DNA of 33,435 nucleotides. Origin: Myxococcales bacterium (lineage in GTDB: Bacteria > Myxococcota_A > Polyangia > Palsa-1104). Both the position numbers and the translations under genes were made by a program. The notes below the pieces were generated by a model. The model was not told the origin of the DNA, made no database searches, and saw only the letters and a list, made by a program, of their open reading frames with translations. Positions 1 to 12,798 of the stretch are shown here, one piece after another. The stretch is taken from positions 1-33,435 of the forward strand of contig PNAM01000039.1 in assembly GCA_003170275.1 (NCBI GenBank), written 5' to 3'. Position 1 is the stretch's first letter, and the number at the start of each line of letters is the position of its first letter.

Positions 1-1386
1 GTGCCCAAGCCGCACACGCCGTTTCAGTGGTGCGCGATGGACTCGATGGACGAGCTCAAGCGCAAGCAGCGCCTGTTGCGCGACGTGTCCAAGGGCGAGC
101 GCATCGATCTGAAGTGGCACGACGCGGGGATCAGCCACGTCGAGGGGATCTTGTCGCGCGGCGATCGGCGGCTCGGCGACGTGATCGAAGCGGCGTGGAA
201 GAACGGCGCGCGCTTCGACGGGTGGGACGAGAAGTTCGATCTGGGCCGCTGGGAGCGGGCGCTGGATGCGTGCGGCGTGGATCGGAACCTGTACCTGCAG
301 ACACGGCCGGTCGATGCGCGCCTGCCGTGGGATCACCTCGATATCGGGCTCGAGGATGGGTTCCTCGCCTGGGAATACCGGCGCGCGCTGAAGGACCGGG
401 TGTCGCCGCCGTGCGGCAAGCCGAACAAGACGCTGCTGCACCACACCAACATCGAGGACGCGCTTGCGGATCAGCGCAAGCTGGTGTGCTTCGACTGCGG
501 GATCGCTTGCGACATGACGCAGATGCGCGAGGAGCGGATCGTCTATCTGCGCAAGCTGGACGCGCGCAAGGACAAGCCGAACCCGACCCCGTCGGCGCGG
601 CGCGTGCCGTCGCCGGATGGCGAGCCGCTCGGCCGTCGCGAGATGCCGCAGCCGGTCGGGTTCACCCAGGAGCCGGGCACCCGGTTCCGGCTGCGCTTCC
701 AGAAGGTGGGGCGCGGCGCGTTCATCTCGCACCTCGACACGATGCGCCTGCTCATCCGCGTGTTCCGGCGTGCGGGCATCGAGATGATCTACTCGAAGGG
801 CTATCACCCGAAGCCGCAGGTGCAGTTCGCGCCGGCGCTCGGGCTGGGGATCGCCGCGCTCAGCGAGCTGTGCGACGTGCGCGTGATCTTCGAGGGGAGC
901 GGGCCGGAGCTGGCGGCGCTGCTGGGCGCGGCAGCGCCGACCGGGCTGGTGATCGCTGCGGCGGTGCGGATGGGCGAGATCGAGCCGGGGCTGTCGAAGG
1001 TGCTCGGCTTCGCCGATTACGCCGCGTGGGTGCCTGGCGTGGTCGAGGCGCAGGCGCTGCGCAGCGGGCCCGGCCTCACCGTCGAGCGGATGCAGAAGGG
1101 CGTGAAGAAGATCGTCGACGTCTCGAAGCACCTGGTGTCGGTCGACGTGCCGGCCGCGGTGGAATGCGAGGCGCTGTGCGAACGACTCGAGTGGCCGGCC
1201 GGCGGAACCGTGCTGTCGTGGCGCTTGCACGCCGGCGGCGACGGATCGGCCAAGCCGACAGAAGTGGTGCAGGCGCTCCTGGGCGAGCCGGCGCCGGAAG
1301 CGACGCGCTACGCACGCGTGGCGTTGTGGGCGACGGTGGCAGGCCGATCGGTCGACGCGCTGGATCTGCCCGCGCTCGTGAGCTAG
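1..1386 (+). CDS. Radical SAM protein with DUF2344 domain, C-terminal fragment (TIGR03960/TIGR03936 type)
   Basis: The gene is cut by the left edge: the first codon (GTG) lies inside the protein, in the PKPHTPFQW motif that follows the radical SAM barrel in this family. Residues 1-200 of the fragment are the tail of that module, including a Cys cluster (C163, C166, C170 in VCFDCGIACD). From about residue 227 (RFRLRFQKVGRGAFISHLD) to about 440 lies the DUF2344 domain, often fused to B12-binding radical SAM proteins and also found alone next to ribosome and RNA genes. The substrate is unknown for the family; an RNA- or ribosome-linked modification is commonly suspected but unproven. The SAM-cluster cysteines must lie upstream of the window. 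Its TAG stop overlaps the TAG stop of the opposing lipoprotein gene within a shared CTAG. A second radical SAM gene lies at 3824-5302. Confidence 0.85.
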   Translation: MPKPHTPFQWCAMDSMDELKRKQRLLRDVSKGERIDLKWHDAGISHVEGILSRGDRRLGDVIEAAWKNGARFDGWDEKFDLGRWERALDACGVDRNLYLQTRPVDARLPWDHLDIGLEDGFLAWEYRRALKDRVSPPCGKPNKTLLHHTNIEDALADQRKLVCFDCGIACDMTQMREERIVYLRKLDARKDKPNPTPSARRVPSPDGEPLGRREMPQPVGFTQEPGTRFRLRFQKVGRGAFISHLDTMRLLIRVFRRAGIEMIYSKGYHPKPQVQFAPALGLGIAALSELCDVRVIFEGSGPELAALLGAAAPTGLVIAAAVRMGEIEPGLSKVLGFADYAAWVPGVVEAQALRSGPGLTVERMQKGVKKIVDVSKHLVSVDVPAAVECEALCERLEWPAGGTVLSWRLHAGGDGSAKPTEVVQALLGEPAPEATRYARVALWATVAGRSVDALDLPALVS

Positions 1387-1568
1387 CAGCTCCAGTGCGC
1401 CGGGTGCCAGCGGCCCCAGGCGTAGTGCCCCGGAACCCAGACCGCGCGGCACGCGATCGGACGCGGCGCGACGACATAGGTCCGTCCATATCCCCCGTAG
1501 CAGCCCGACAATCCGCCCAGCGCAGTCGTGACGATGGCAGCGCCTACCAACGAACGTAACCAACGCAT
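1383..1568 (-). CDS. Small YXWGXW-repeat lipoprotein
   Basis: A 61-residue protein. The ATG at 1568 is chosen over an in-frame upstream start at 1640 because it is preceded by a strong AGGAGG ribosome binding site and gives a clean lipoprotein signal: basic MRWLR start, hydrophobic stretch, lipobox LSGC with Cys23. The mature part is very short and aromatic, ending WVPGHYAWGRWHPAHW, which matches the YXWGXW repeat family of small envelope proteins of unknown function. Cysteines also occur at C39 and at the C-terminal residue. A TTGACG at 1610-1615 (minus strand) may be its -35 box; the -10 is unclear. It converges on the radical SAM gene with a few bases of overlap and is divergent from the JmjC-like gene. 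Location: membrane-anchored, periplasmic or outer-membrane side, by inference. Confidence 0.75.
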   Translation of the reverse strand: MRWLRSLVGAAIVTTALGGLSGCYGGYGRTYVVAPRPIACRAVWVPGHYAWGRWHPAHWSC

Positions 1569-1684
1569 CGTTTCGCCTCCTGCAGGTAAGACGGACGATG
1601 CGTTCAATTCGTCAAAAGAAAAGGGTGTGACGCCGAGCACGTTCGCGTGATCGCGGCGATCGAGATACGCTTGGAGGACTCACG

Positions 1685-2539
1685 ATGAGCGGACCCTTTC
1701 ATGCAGTGCCCGTCAAGGCCAACTTGTCGAACGAGGAGTTCCTGCGCGAACACGTCCTTCAGCGTCAGCCGGTGCTCATCAAGGGTGCGCTGAAGGATTG
1801 GAACGCGCTGAATTGGACCCCGCAGTATCTCAAGGACAAGGTTGGCGCGCGCCCGGTTCGTTATCGAACGGAGGGCGGGCTCAAGAGCGGTAGGTTCGGG
1901 GACCTGATCGATCTCATCTTCAACGGATCGAGCGACGCACCGGCCCCTTACTTGAGGAACATCGGCCTCGCGGAGCAGCTACCGGAGCTGGTCGCGGACA
2001 TCAGGCCGGAGCCAGTCTACTCCCGGAACAACTGGCGGTCCCATTTCTTGATGCCGAGCCAGTGGCCGCCCGAGGTCAAGAAGGATCTCTATGAGCTCTT
2101 CATCTCGAAGGCCGATGCGTCGTTTCCCTACCTTCATATCGATTACTGGGGAATGAGCAGCTTCCTGGCGCAGCTGGTTGGCGAGAAAGAGGTGATCCTC
2201 TTCCCCCCCGACGATGCGCCCAACCTGTACCAGACGGTCGAAAACCGCCTGGTGTCCGAGATCAAAGCGTTCGACGACCCCGACTACGGCAGATATCCAA
2301 GGCTGCGATCGGCCAGACAGCATCGGGTGACGATCGGTCCCGGAGATCTCCTCTACAACCCGGCCTGGTGGCACACGACCCGGACCCGGAGGACCTCGGC
2401 CACGGTGATCTGGGCCTATTGGAATCGACACGAATGGACTCACCTGCTCGAGGAAGCACGCCGGGCCGGCGGGATCAGGAGCCGGCTCCTGCCGCCCTAT
2501 CTCCTTTTTGTCGGCGCGTGTAATCGCTTCGCCGAGTGA
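1685..2539 (+). CDS. JmjC-like cupin protein (cupin_8 family, Fe(II)/2-oxoglutarate oxygenase fold)
   Basis: A 284-residue protein starting at ATG 1685, preceded by TTGGAGGACT, a good ribosome binding site. The N-terminal part (QPVLIKGALKDWNALNW, about 28-44) is the usual opening of cupin_8/JmjC hydroxylase-like proteins. The iron site is visible as HxD at H151/D153 (YLHIDYWG) and a distal His at H230 in GDLLYNPAWWH, so the metal triad looks intact. Family members hydroxylate protein side chains or modify peptides; the substrate here cannot be told. No signal peptide, so cytoplasmic. Base composition is lower in GC than the neighbours (two 60-base lines counted by hand gave about 55 and 62 percent, against 78 percent for a line of the radical SAM gene downstream), which may mark a more recent arrival. 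The next gene follows after 22 bases. Confidence 0.85.
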   Translation: MSGPFHAVPVKANLSNEEFLREHVLQRQPVLIKGALKDWNALNWTPQYLKDKVGARPVRYRTEGGLKSGRFGDLIDLIFNGSSDAPAPYLRNIGLAEQLPELVADIRPEPVYSRNNWRSHFLMPSQWPPEVKKDLYELFISKADASFPYLHIDYWGMSSFLAQLVGEKEVILFPPDDAPNLYQTVENRLVSEIKAFDDPDYGRYPRLRSARQHRVTIGPGDLLYNPAWWHTTRTRRTSATVIWAYWNRHEWTHLLEEARRAGGIRSRLLPPYLLFVGACNRFAE

Positions 2540-2561
2540 TTGAGGTAGCCTGGGGTGACCG

Positions 2562-3218
2562 ATGCGATGCTTGCCAATCTTCCTGTGTGTGATCGCTTCG
2601 TGCTACTCGCCCACGTTGAGCAGCCCCGGCTTCTACTGCCATCCGAACGACGTCCCCGCCTGTCCCGACGGCCAAGAGTGCGTCGGCGAACGGTGCGTGA
2701 ACGGTGCCGTCGACGGAGGCGTCGCGGCGCGAGACCTGGCGGTTGCCACCGACGGAGCGGTGATGTCGGATATGACGACTGGCGGCAGTTGCACGAGCGG
2801 CGCGATGTGCATGGGCGCGACCGCGCTGGGCAACATCAACGCCGACACCGGTGGCACCCAGACCACCATGGGCGAGCAGTCCGCGTGGCTCACGGTGCAG
2901 GCGATCGAGAACAACAACGGCCTCACCGGTCAGCGCATGCGCATCCAGGCCACCTTGACCTCGCCCGCCGCGACCAACTTCGACCTGTACGTCTACCTCA
3001 GCATCGGGAGCACCCAGCCCGAGTGCAGCGTCGTCATGGGCAGCTCCACGGCGACCGGCACCAGCGACGTCGTGAACATCGACTGGGGCGAGACCGACGG
3101 CTCGCTCCCCAACGGATCATCCGACAACGCGCTGGTGACGATCGAGGTGCGTCCCGCCGCCGGCGCCACCTGCATCGCGGGACAGGGCTGGTCGCTCGAG
3201 GTGAAGGGGGGTCCGTGA
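2562..3218 (+). CDS. Lipoprotein with Cys-rich head, Asp-rich tether and PPC-like beta domain
   Basis: A 218-residue protein. ATG 2562 gives MRCLPIFLCVIASC, a short signal with lipobox VIASC (Cys14). A small Cys motif follows (CHPNDVPACPDGQECVGERC, about 26-45), the same CPxGxxCxxxxC pattern that is repeated many times in the lipoprotein at 30430-32130. An Asp/Ala tether (ARDLAVATDGAVMSDM) leads to a beta-rich domain from about residue 85, with NFDLYVYLSIGS, resembling bacterial pre-peptidase C-terminal (PPC-like) domains. That assignment is a guess from pattern. No catalytic motif is visible. It follows the JmjC-like gene closely and may be cotranscribed; the ribosome binding site is weak. 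A longer overlapping frame from 2555 is out of register and Arg-rich, so it is not a gene. Confidence 0.75.
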   Translation: MRCLPIFLCVIASCYSPTLSSPGFYCHPNDVPACPDGQECVGERCVNGAVDGGVAARDLAVATDGAVMSDMTTGGSCTSGAMCMGATALGNINADTGGTQTTMGEQSAWLTVQAIENNNGLTGQRMRIQATLTSPAATNFDLYVYLSIGSTQPECSVVMGSSTATGTSDVVNIDWGETDGSLPNGSSDNALVTIEVRPAAGATCIAGQGWSLEVKGGP

Positions 3219-3297
3219 AGAGTGGGGCGTCCAGTGCGTGACAAAGTGCCGCAGCCGTGGGAGTGTGCGTGCCGTACGCTCACCCGAAAGGATCCCC

Positions 3298-3819
3298 ATG
3301 ACCATGACTAGAATGCTCCCGGTAGGGCTTCTCCTTGCAGTCCTTGCTCCTGGCTGCAGCAAGAAGGACGCGGCGGCAGGTGGCGGCGGAGCGCCTGCAG
3401 GCGCGGGCGTGACGATCACCTGGGACAGCCCCGCGAGCACCAACACCCTCGGCGTGAACCTGGCGACGTTCGCGGATCCGGCGTGGACGATGATCAAGCT
3501 GGTCGCCAACTGCCCGCAGGTGAGCTCGGCGGTTACCAACGGCAGCGTGGATACCAGCAAGCTCCCGACGGTGTGCCCGGACTATCGAACGATCGCGATC
3601 TCGATTGAAGAGAAGGTGAAGCCCGGCAAGTACGCGAAGGGCGTGCACGTGGAAGTCAACTCCACCGGCGGCGACAAGCCGAACGACACGCTGGGCGATC
3701 CGATCGCGGGCAAGGGAGTCGAGATCACCAGCGTGACGGCCGGCGAGATCGCCGGGACGGTCGACTACCAGGATGCCCGCGGGCGATCGGTGAAGGGCGC
3801 GTTCGTGGCGAAGCGGTAG
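3298..3819 (+). CDS. Small lipoprotein of unknown function
   Basis: A 173-residue protein. ATG 3298 is preferred to an in-frame start at 3238 because AAAGGA lies just upstream and the protein then begins with a lipoprotein signal (MTMTRMLPVGLLLAVLAPGC, lipobox LAPGC). A Gly/Ala-rich linker follows, then an all-beta-looking domain from about residue 38 (VTITWDSPAS) to the end, with two cysteines (about C69 and C92) that could form one disulfide. I do not recognise a family. A TACGCT hexamer at 3275-3280 could be its -10 box, giving a short leader that contains the ribosome binding site. It ends four bases before the stop of the opposing radical SAM gene. Confidence 0.75.
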   Translation: MTMTRMLPVGLLLAVLAPGCSKKDAAAGGGGAPAGAGVTITWDSPASTNTLGVNLATFADPAWTMIKLVANCPQVSSAVTNGSVDTSKLPTVCPDYRTIAISIEEKVKPGKYAKGVHVEVNSTGGDKPNDTLGDPIAGKGVEITSVTAGEIAGTVDYQDARGRSVKGAFVAKR

Positions 3820-3823
3820 CGGG

Positions 3824-5302
<1,479 letters not shown>

Positions 5303-5335
5303 CCGTGCTGAGGCTGACTGTCTACCACGATCGGG

Positions 5336-7285
5336 CTAGCGGCGCACGCGCGCGCGGGCGCGTACCCGACGGGCGGCGAGGCCGCCGGCGAGCGCGAGCA
5401 GGAAGAACAGCGACAGTGGCGCGCGCGCATCGGCACCAGGCACCGACGAGCAGCCGCTCGCTTTCGCGGTCGGGCTGCCGGTGGCGTCGGTCGGTTGGGT
5501 GGGCAGGCCCGGGTCGGTGCCGCCGGGTGCGCCGGGGGTGGACCCGCCGGCGCCCGGATCGGTGCCGCCGCCGGCAGGAGGCGTGGAGCCGCCGCCCGCT
5601 CCGGCAGCCGGGGCCGTGCCCGAGAGCTGCTCGATGCGCGTCGCGATGCGGTCGCGTGCGGCGTCGAGCGCGGCCGGATCGGCGGTGAAGCCGGTCGAGG
5701 TGGGCGCGAGCTTGGCGGCCTCGGCATCGGCCATCGCCGGATCGCCCGCGTCGGCGAGCGCCTTCAAGTACTCGTAGTCTTCCAGGCCTTCGCGGATCAT
5801 CTTCATGCGCAGGCTGGCCAGCGGGATGTCGTGCGTGCCGCCGATCTTGGCCGGCGTGCCGGGGTAGAACAGCGTGCCGTCGCCGTTGCCGCCGAAATAG
5901 TACTGGTTGCTCCACGCGTCGCCCTTGAGGAGCGCGTAGGTGGTGTCGTAGTAGAGCTCGCCCTCCATCTTGTTGCGATAGGACATCCACTCCATCGCGC
6001 GGTTGAGCAGCGCGGGCGCGTCGATGGCGTAGCTCGGCCAGCCCACGGTGTCTTGCCCACCGACGATGAAGCAGCCATGCGACATACACGACTGGTACCA
6101 CCACAGCTGGCGGTGCGGCGCGGCGACGAGCCACGGGTCGTAACTGGCGCGCGTCGACGCGCTGGTCATCGGCGCCAAGAGGCTCAGGTTGGGGACCAGC
6201 GTGTCGAGCGCGGCGACCACGCCGTTGGTGGTGGCCAGGCCGAGCGTGGTGGTGGTGAGCGTGTGGAAGTCGGGATCGCCGCCGTGCACCGTCGCGGCGC
6301 GGCTGGTGATGTCGCTCCAGGCGCAGCCAGCCGGGGGCTCGTCGCAGGTGTAGTCGAAGGTGCGATCGAACCAGCCGCGCTGCTTGAAGTGCGCGCCCCA
6401 CTCTTTGTACTTGTCCGAGGAGGCGGTGTCCCAGACGTAGCGCACCGAGGTCAGCATGGCGCCCTTGAGGCGCGTCGGGCCGGTGCCGTCGAGGAGCGGT
6501 CCGTAGGTGGCGTCCCAGGTGGCCCAGTCGTAGCCGCCGGCCGGCAGCGCGCCCGGGCCGGTGTACACGCTGGTGTCGAGGGTGATGCGGTGGTCGAGCG
6601 CGAAGCGCGTGTAGAGCTGGATCATCTGGGTGGTGCCCGCGTCGCCGCCGCACGCCGCGTAGCTGCCGAAGTGCGCCACGCAGGCGTCGGACCAGCCCAT
6701 GCCGAACGCGGTGCGCAGGCTCGAGGTCGAGGGCAGGGTGAAGCCGCGCACGGTGAGCGTCACCGGCACGTCGACGGAGAGGCCGTTGCCGGCGACGTGG
6801 ACGGTGCCGGTATAGACGCCGGCGGCCGCGGTCTCGGGCACGTGGTACTCGACGTACACCGGCTGCTGCTCGCTCGCCGGGACGTTGGTGGGGAACGCGT
6901 TGCGGGTCTCGCCGAACAGCTCGTCGACGGCCGGGATCATCGCGTCGGGCCAACGGCCGGTCGCGCCGGCGATGTTGGACGGGGTGGCGAGGTTGATCCA
7001 CGCCTCGCGGAACACGTGGATCTCGGCGCCGCCGATCACCGCGCCCGAGGGGCCGGCGAGGTCGTGCGCGGTGACGGTGACGTTCGCGACGCCCGCGGCC
7101 CCGCCGTGGACGACCAGGTGGAACGCCTCGAACTCGTTGCGCGCGGCCTCGAGCGTGGCGGCGCGCGCGGGTCCGATCGGGTCGGACGGGCGCACCTTGG
7201 TCGACTCGGAGGCCACCCACACCGTCTGGGCGTGGGCCAGGCCGGACAGAAACAAGACGGACGCAAGGCACAGAGTCATTCGCAT
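5336..7285 (-). CDS. Secreted DUF4091 protein with MYXO-CTERM-like sorting tail
   Basis: A 649-residue protein from ATG 7285; GTG 7327 and ATG 7279 are alternatives. The 7285 start gives a standard signal peptide ending LAHA-QT. The body matches DUF4091 proteins, which have an N-terminal beta domain (RNEFEAFHLVV) and a glycosidase-like barrel; the segment near MKMIREGLEDYEYLKAL is typical of the domain end. A carbohydrate role is assumed for the family, not shown. Residues from about 565 form a Gly/Pro/Thr-rich linker of repeated GGTDPG units. The protein ends with a Cys (ASGCSSVPG), a hydrophobic stretch (SLFFLLALAGGLAA) and an Arg-rich tail, the layout of the MYXO-CTERM signal used for surface anchoring in Myxococcota. 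TG-C-TAGGCA (7294-7302) ends nine bases before the ATG and could be its -10 box. Confidence 0.85.
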   Translation of the reverse strand: MRMTLCLASVLFLSGLAHAQTVWVASESTKVRPSDPIGPARAATLEAARNEFEAFHLVVHGGAAGVANVTVTAHDLAGPSGAVIGGAEIHVFREAWINLATPSNIAGATGRWPDAMIPAVDELFGETRNAFPTNVPASEQQPVYVEYHVPETAAAGVYTGTVHVAGNGLSVDVPVTLTVRGFTLPSTSSLRTAFGMGWSDACVAHFGSYAACGGDAGTTQMIQLYTRFALDHRITLDTSVYTGPGALPAGGYDWATWDATYGPLLDGTGPTRLKGAMLTSVRYVWDTASSDKYKEWGAHFKQRGWFDRTFDYTCDEPPAGCAWSDITSRAATVHGGDPDFHTLTTTTLGLATTNGVVAALDTLVPNLSLLAPMTSASTRASYDPWLVAAPHRQLWWYQSCMSHGCFIVGGQDTVGWPSYAIDAPALLNRAMEWMSYRNKMEGELYYDTTYALLKGDAWSNQYYFGGNGDGTLFYPGTPAKIGGTHDIPLASLRMKMIREGLEDYEYLKALADAGDPAMADAEAAKLAPTSTGFTADPAALDAARDRIATRIEQLSGTAPAAGAGGGSTPPAGGGTDPGAGGSTPGAPGGTDPGLPTQPTDATGSPTAKASGCSSVPGADARAPLSLFFLLALAGGLAARRVRARARVRR

Positions 7286-7390
7286 TGCCGTCTTGCCTAG
7301 CAACGCTCGGGCCACGAGCGAGCACACGGTTTACATGGTGTTTCGTTCCTGCGCACTGTGGCTCGATTGCCTCAACCGAGGCGGGCGGAC

Positions 7391-7396
7391 TACACT
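7391..7396 (+). promoter_or_regulatory. -10 box TACACT for a leaderless start at 7403
   Basis: TACACT is followed by six bases and then ATG 7403, with no Shine-Dalgarno sequence between. Transcription would start at or next to the A of the start codon. The same hexamer at the same spacing precedes the kinase gene at 10629. Inferred from sequence; no -35 box is obvious. Confidence 0.55.
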
Positions 7397-7402
7397 CGGG
7401 CG

Positions 7403-8197
7403 ATGCGCGCGCAGGCGGCGTCGGTCGCGGAACGGATCTCGCTCGCCGAGGATGCGCTCGCCGAGGCAGGGGCCGAAGTGGTCCGCCTGGACGTCGGGCG
7501 GGTGATCTGCCAACCGGCGTTTCCGCACGTCTACGACGCCAACCTGGTGCGCCGCCCGCTGTTGCGCGAGGGAACGCTCGACGACACGCTCGAACGGCTG
7601 GCCGAGCCGCTGCGCGAGGTCGGCGCGCGCCACCTGCAGCTCACCCTCGACGGCGCCGACGTGCCCGAGACGCTCGCGCCGCAGCTGCGCCGCCGCGGCT
7701 TCGTGCGCGATCGCCTGCTGGCGATGGTCCTCGACGGCCCGCTCGCGCGCGAGGGCTCCCGGCACGTGCGCTGTAAGAGCGTGCCGCACGAGGGCTCGTG
7801 GGATCTGTTCGGCTACGCGATGGATCGCATGAACCGCGAAGAGGCGTGGTACGCGCCGTCGGTGTCGCGCGAGATCGTCGGCTCGTTGCGCCACAAGAGC
7901 GAGCTCGGCGCGCTCTCGCTGTTCGTCGCCGAGCGCGACGGCCGCGTGGTCGGAACGGTGGGCCTGGCGATGGACCGCAAGGTGGCGTCGATCGTCTCGG
8001 TGGGCACGCTGCCGGACGCCAGGAGACGAGGCGTTGGCGCGACGATGGTGGTGGAGATGGTGCGGCGCGCGCGGGAGCGGGGCGCGGAGCTGGTGTACCT
8101 GATCGCGCGGGCGGACGACTCGCCGAAGGACATGTACCGCAAGCTGGGGTTCAGCGTGGAGTTTGGATTTGATGTTTGGTTGAGGTTGCCGAGGTAG
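7403..8197 (+). CDS. GNAT-family N-acetyltransferase
   Basis: A 264-residue protein. ATG 7403 is preferred to GTG 7358 because the -10-like TACACT lies between the two and ends seven bases before the ATG. The C-terminal half (about 165-260) is a GNAT domain: LFVAERDGRVVGTVGLAM, then the acetyl-CoA pyrophosphate loop in VGTLPDARRRGVGATMV, and the closing DDSPKDMYRKLGFSVEF. The N-terminal half is about 120 residues of alpha/beta sequence without motifs I recognise and may be a degenerate second GNAT fold. Acceptor substrate unknown; cytoplasmic. Its TAG stop abuts the TAG stop of the opposing amidotransferase gene as TAGCTA with no base between. Confidence 0.85.
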   Translation: MRAQAASVAERISLAEDALAEAGAEVVRLDVGRVICQPAFPHVYDANLVRRPLLREGTLDDTLERLAEPLREVGARHLQLTLDGADVPETLAPQLRRRGFVRDRLLAMVLDGPLAREGSRHVRCKSVPHEGSWDLFGYAMDRMNREEAWYAPSVSREIVGSLRHKSELGALSLFVAERDGRVVGTVGLAMDRKVASIVSVGTLPDARRRGVGATMVVEMVRRARERGAELVYLIARADDSPKDMYRKLGFSVEFGFDVWLRLPR

Positions 8198-8926
8198 CTA
8201 CGCGGCCTTGACGAAATGCCTCGCGAAGTTTTGCAGCACCTTCTCCGCGTCGGGCGTATCCGCCGCTTCTGCCAGCAAGCCGTCGACGGTGACGGCGCGC
8301 CCGCGCTGAAGGACGTCGGCATGCAGGATCGCGCGGCGATGATTGATCAGCCGCCGGATCACCACGCCGTTCATCTCGGGATGGAACTGCACGCCGCGCA
8401 CGTGCTCGCCCGCCGCGAGCGATTGGTTGGGCGTGTGCGCGCCGGACGCGAGCCGGGTCGTCTCGCCGAGCTCCCATACCTCGTCGCGGTGCGATTGATT
8501 GACGCGCAGGCGCGCGGGCAAGCCGTCGAACAGCGGATCGCGCCGGCCCTCGTCGGTGAGATCGACCTCGACGGTGCCCACCTCCCAGCCGTTCGGGTTC
8601 ATGCGCACGCGGCCGCCATAGGCGTAGCCGAGGAGCTGGTGGCCGAAGCACACCCCGAGCACCGGCACGCCGGCAGAGGCCGCCTTGCGCACGAACGCGG
8701 CGGCGTCGTCCATCCACGGCTCGGGCTCGACCAGCGATCGGGGCGAGCCGGTGATCAAGAGGCCGTCGTAGCCTTCGATGCGGTGGTGCGGCGCCTCGAA
8801 TGCGCGGTGCATCTCCAGCGTGCACGCCTCGCCGAGCACCCGCCCGAACCACGCCTCGTAGTCACCGATGTCACACACGAGCTGGCGGTCGGTCTCGCCG
8901 GTTTTGTACAAAAGCAGTCTGCGCAT
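8198..8926 (-). CDS. Class I glutamine amidotransferase-like protein
   Basis: A 242-residue protein with the full class I triad: nucleophile C93 in VLGVCFGHQLLGYA, and H182 and E184 in GVQFHPEM. The segment NQSHRDEV is typical of stand-alone GMP-synthase-like or gamma-glutamyl hydrolase-like members (the GATase1_GMPS_like group), which often take part in amine or polyamine metabolism. No synthetase partner is adjacent, so the acceptor is unknown. ATG 8926 is supported by TTGGAGGCTG directly upstream. The kinase gene lies 41 bases upstream on the same strand, so cotranscription is possible, but a TAGACT hexamer in the gap could give it a promoter of its own. Cytoplasmic. Confidence 0.88.
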   Translation of the reverse strand: MRRLLLYKTGETDRQLVCDIGDYEAWFGRVLGEACTLEMHRAFEAPHHRIEGYDGLLITGSPRSLVEPEPWMDDAAAFVRKAASAGVPVLGVCFGHQLLGYAYGGRVRMNPNGWEVGTVEVDLTDEGRRDPLFDGLPARLRVNQSHRDEVWELGETTRLASGAHTPNQSLAAGEHVRGVQFHPEMNGVVIRRLINHRRAILHADVLQRGRAVTVDGLLAEAADTPDAEKVLQNFARHFVKAA

Positions 8927-8967
8927 CAGCCTCCAAGTCTATCCGCTTCTCGTCGCTGCGCCACTAA

Positions 8968-10629
<1,662 letters not shown>

Positions 10630-10635
10630 GCAGCC

Positions 10636-10644
10636 AGTGTAGCA
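10636..10644 (-). promoter_or_regulatory. Extended -10 TG-C-TACACT for the kinase gene (leaderless)
   Basis: On the minus strand TG, one base, then TACACT (10641 down to 10636), six bases, then GTG 10629. There is no ribosome binding site. This decides the GTG start over the ATG at 10671. Confidence 0.6.
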
Positions 10645-10670
10645 GAGGGTTTTCCGCCCATGGTCTCCCA

Positions 10671-10679
10671 TGATAAGAT
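10671..10679 (+). promoter_or_regulatory. Extended -10 TG-A-TAAGAT for the OmpA/TSP3 gene (leaderless)
   Basis: TG at 10671, then TAAGAT at 10674-10679, then seven bases to ATG 10687. No Shine-Dalgarno sequence. Together with the box at 10636-10644 it forms two separate back-to-back promoters in a 57-base gap. Confidence 0.6.
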
Positions 10680-10686
10680 GCCCGCG

Positions 10687-12669
<1,983 letters not shown>

Positions 12670-12685
12670 CTTCCGCTCCGGTTCG

Positions 12686-12711
12686 CGTGTGGGCCCGCAT
12701 ACATCCACACG
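12686..12711. other. Inverted repeat between two genes
   Basis: CGTGTGG (12686-12692) and CCACACG (12705-12711) form a perfect 7-bp stem with a 12-base loop, 16 bases after the OmpA/TSP3 stop. There is no T tract, so it is not a classical intrinsic terminator. It may be an mRNA-end hairpin or chance in GC-rich DNA. Confidence 0.3.
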
Positions 12712-12770
12712 GCCCCACGTGTCGGTATGGTCTGCGCGTCTTGTCCGGCCTTCCGCGGTCTTGGGACCGC

Positions 12771-12779
12771 TGGTACTCT
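12771..12779 (+). promoter_or_regulatory. Extended -10 TG-G-TACTCT upstream of the VWA/MopE gene
   Basis: TG at 12771 and TACTCT at 12774-12779 lie 19 bases before ATG 12799. A start about seven bases downstream leaves a leader of about 12 bases that contains the AAAGGAG ribosome binding site (about 12784-12790) only in part. Included as a likely promoter; the exact start is uncertain. Confidence 0.4.
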
Positions 12780-12798
12780 GTTCAAAGGAGTAGCTTAG

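Noticed and set aside
2555..3241. Overlapping 228-codon plus-strand frame
   Set aside because: Arg/His-rich translation in a shifted register over the lipoprotein gene at 2562; no motif.
10660..10686. ATG 10660 as the start of the OmpA/TSP3 gene
   Set aside because: It adds nine residues (MVSHDKMPA) before a clean signal peptide and lies upstream of the -10 box.
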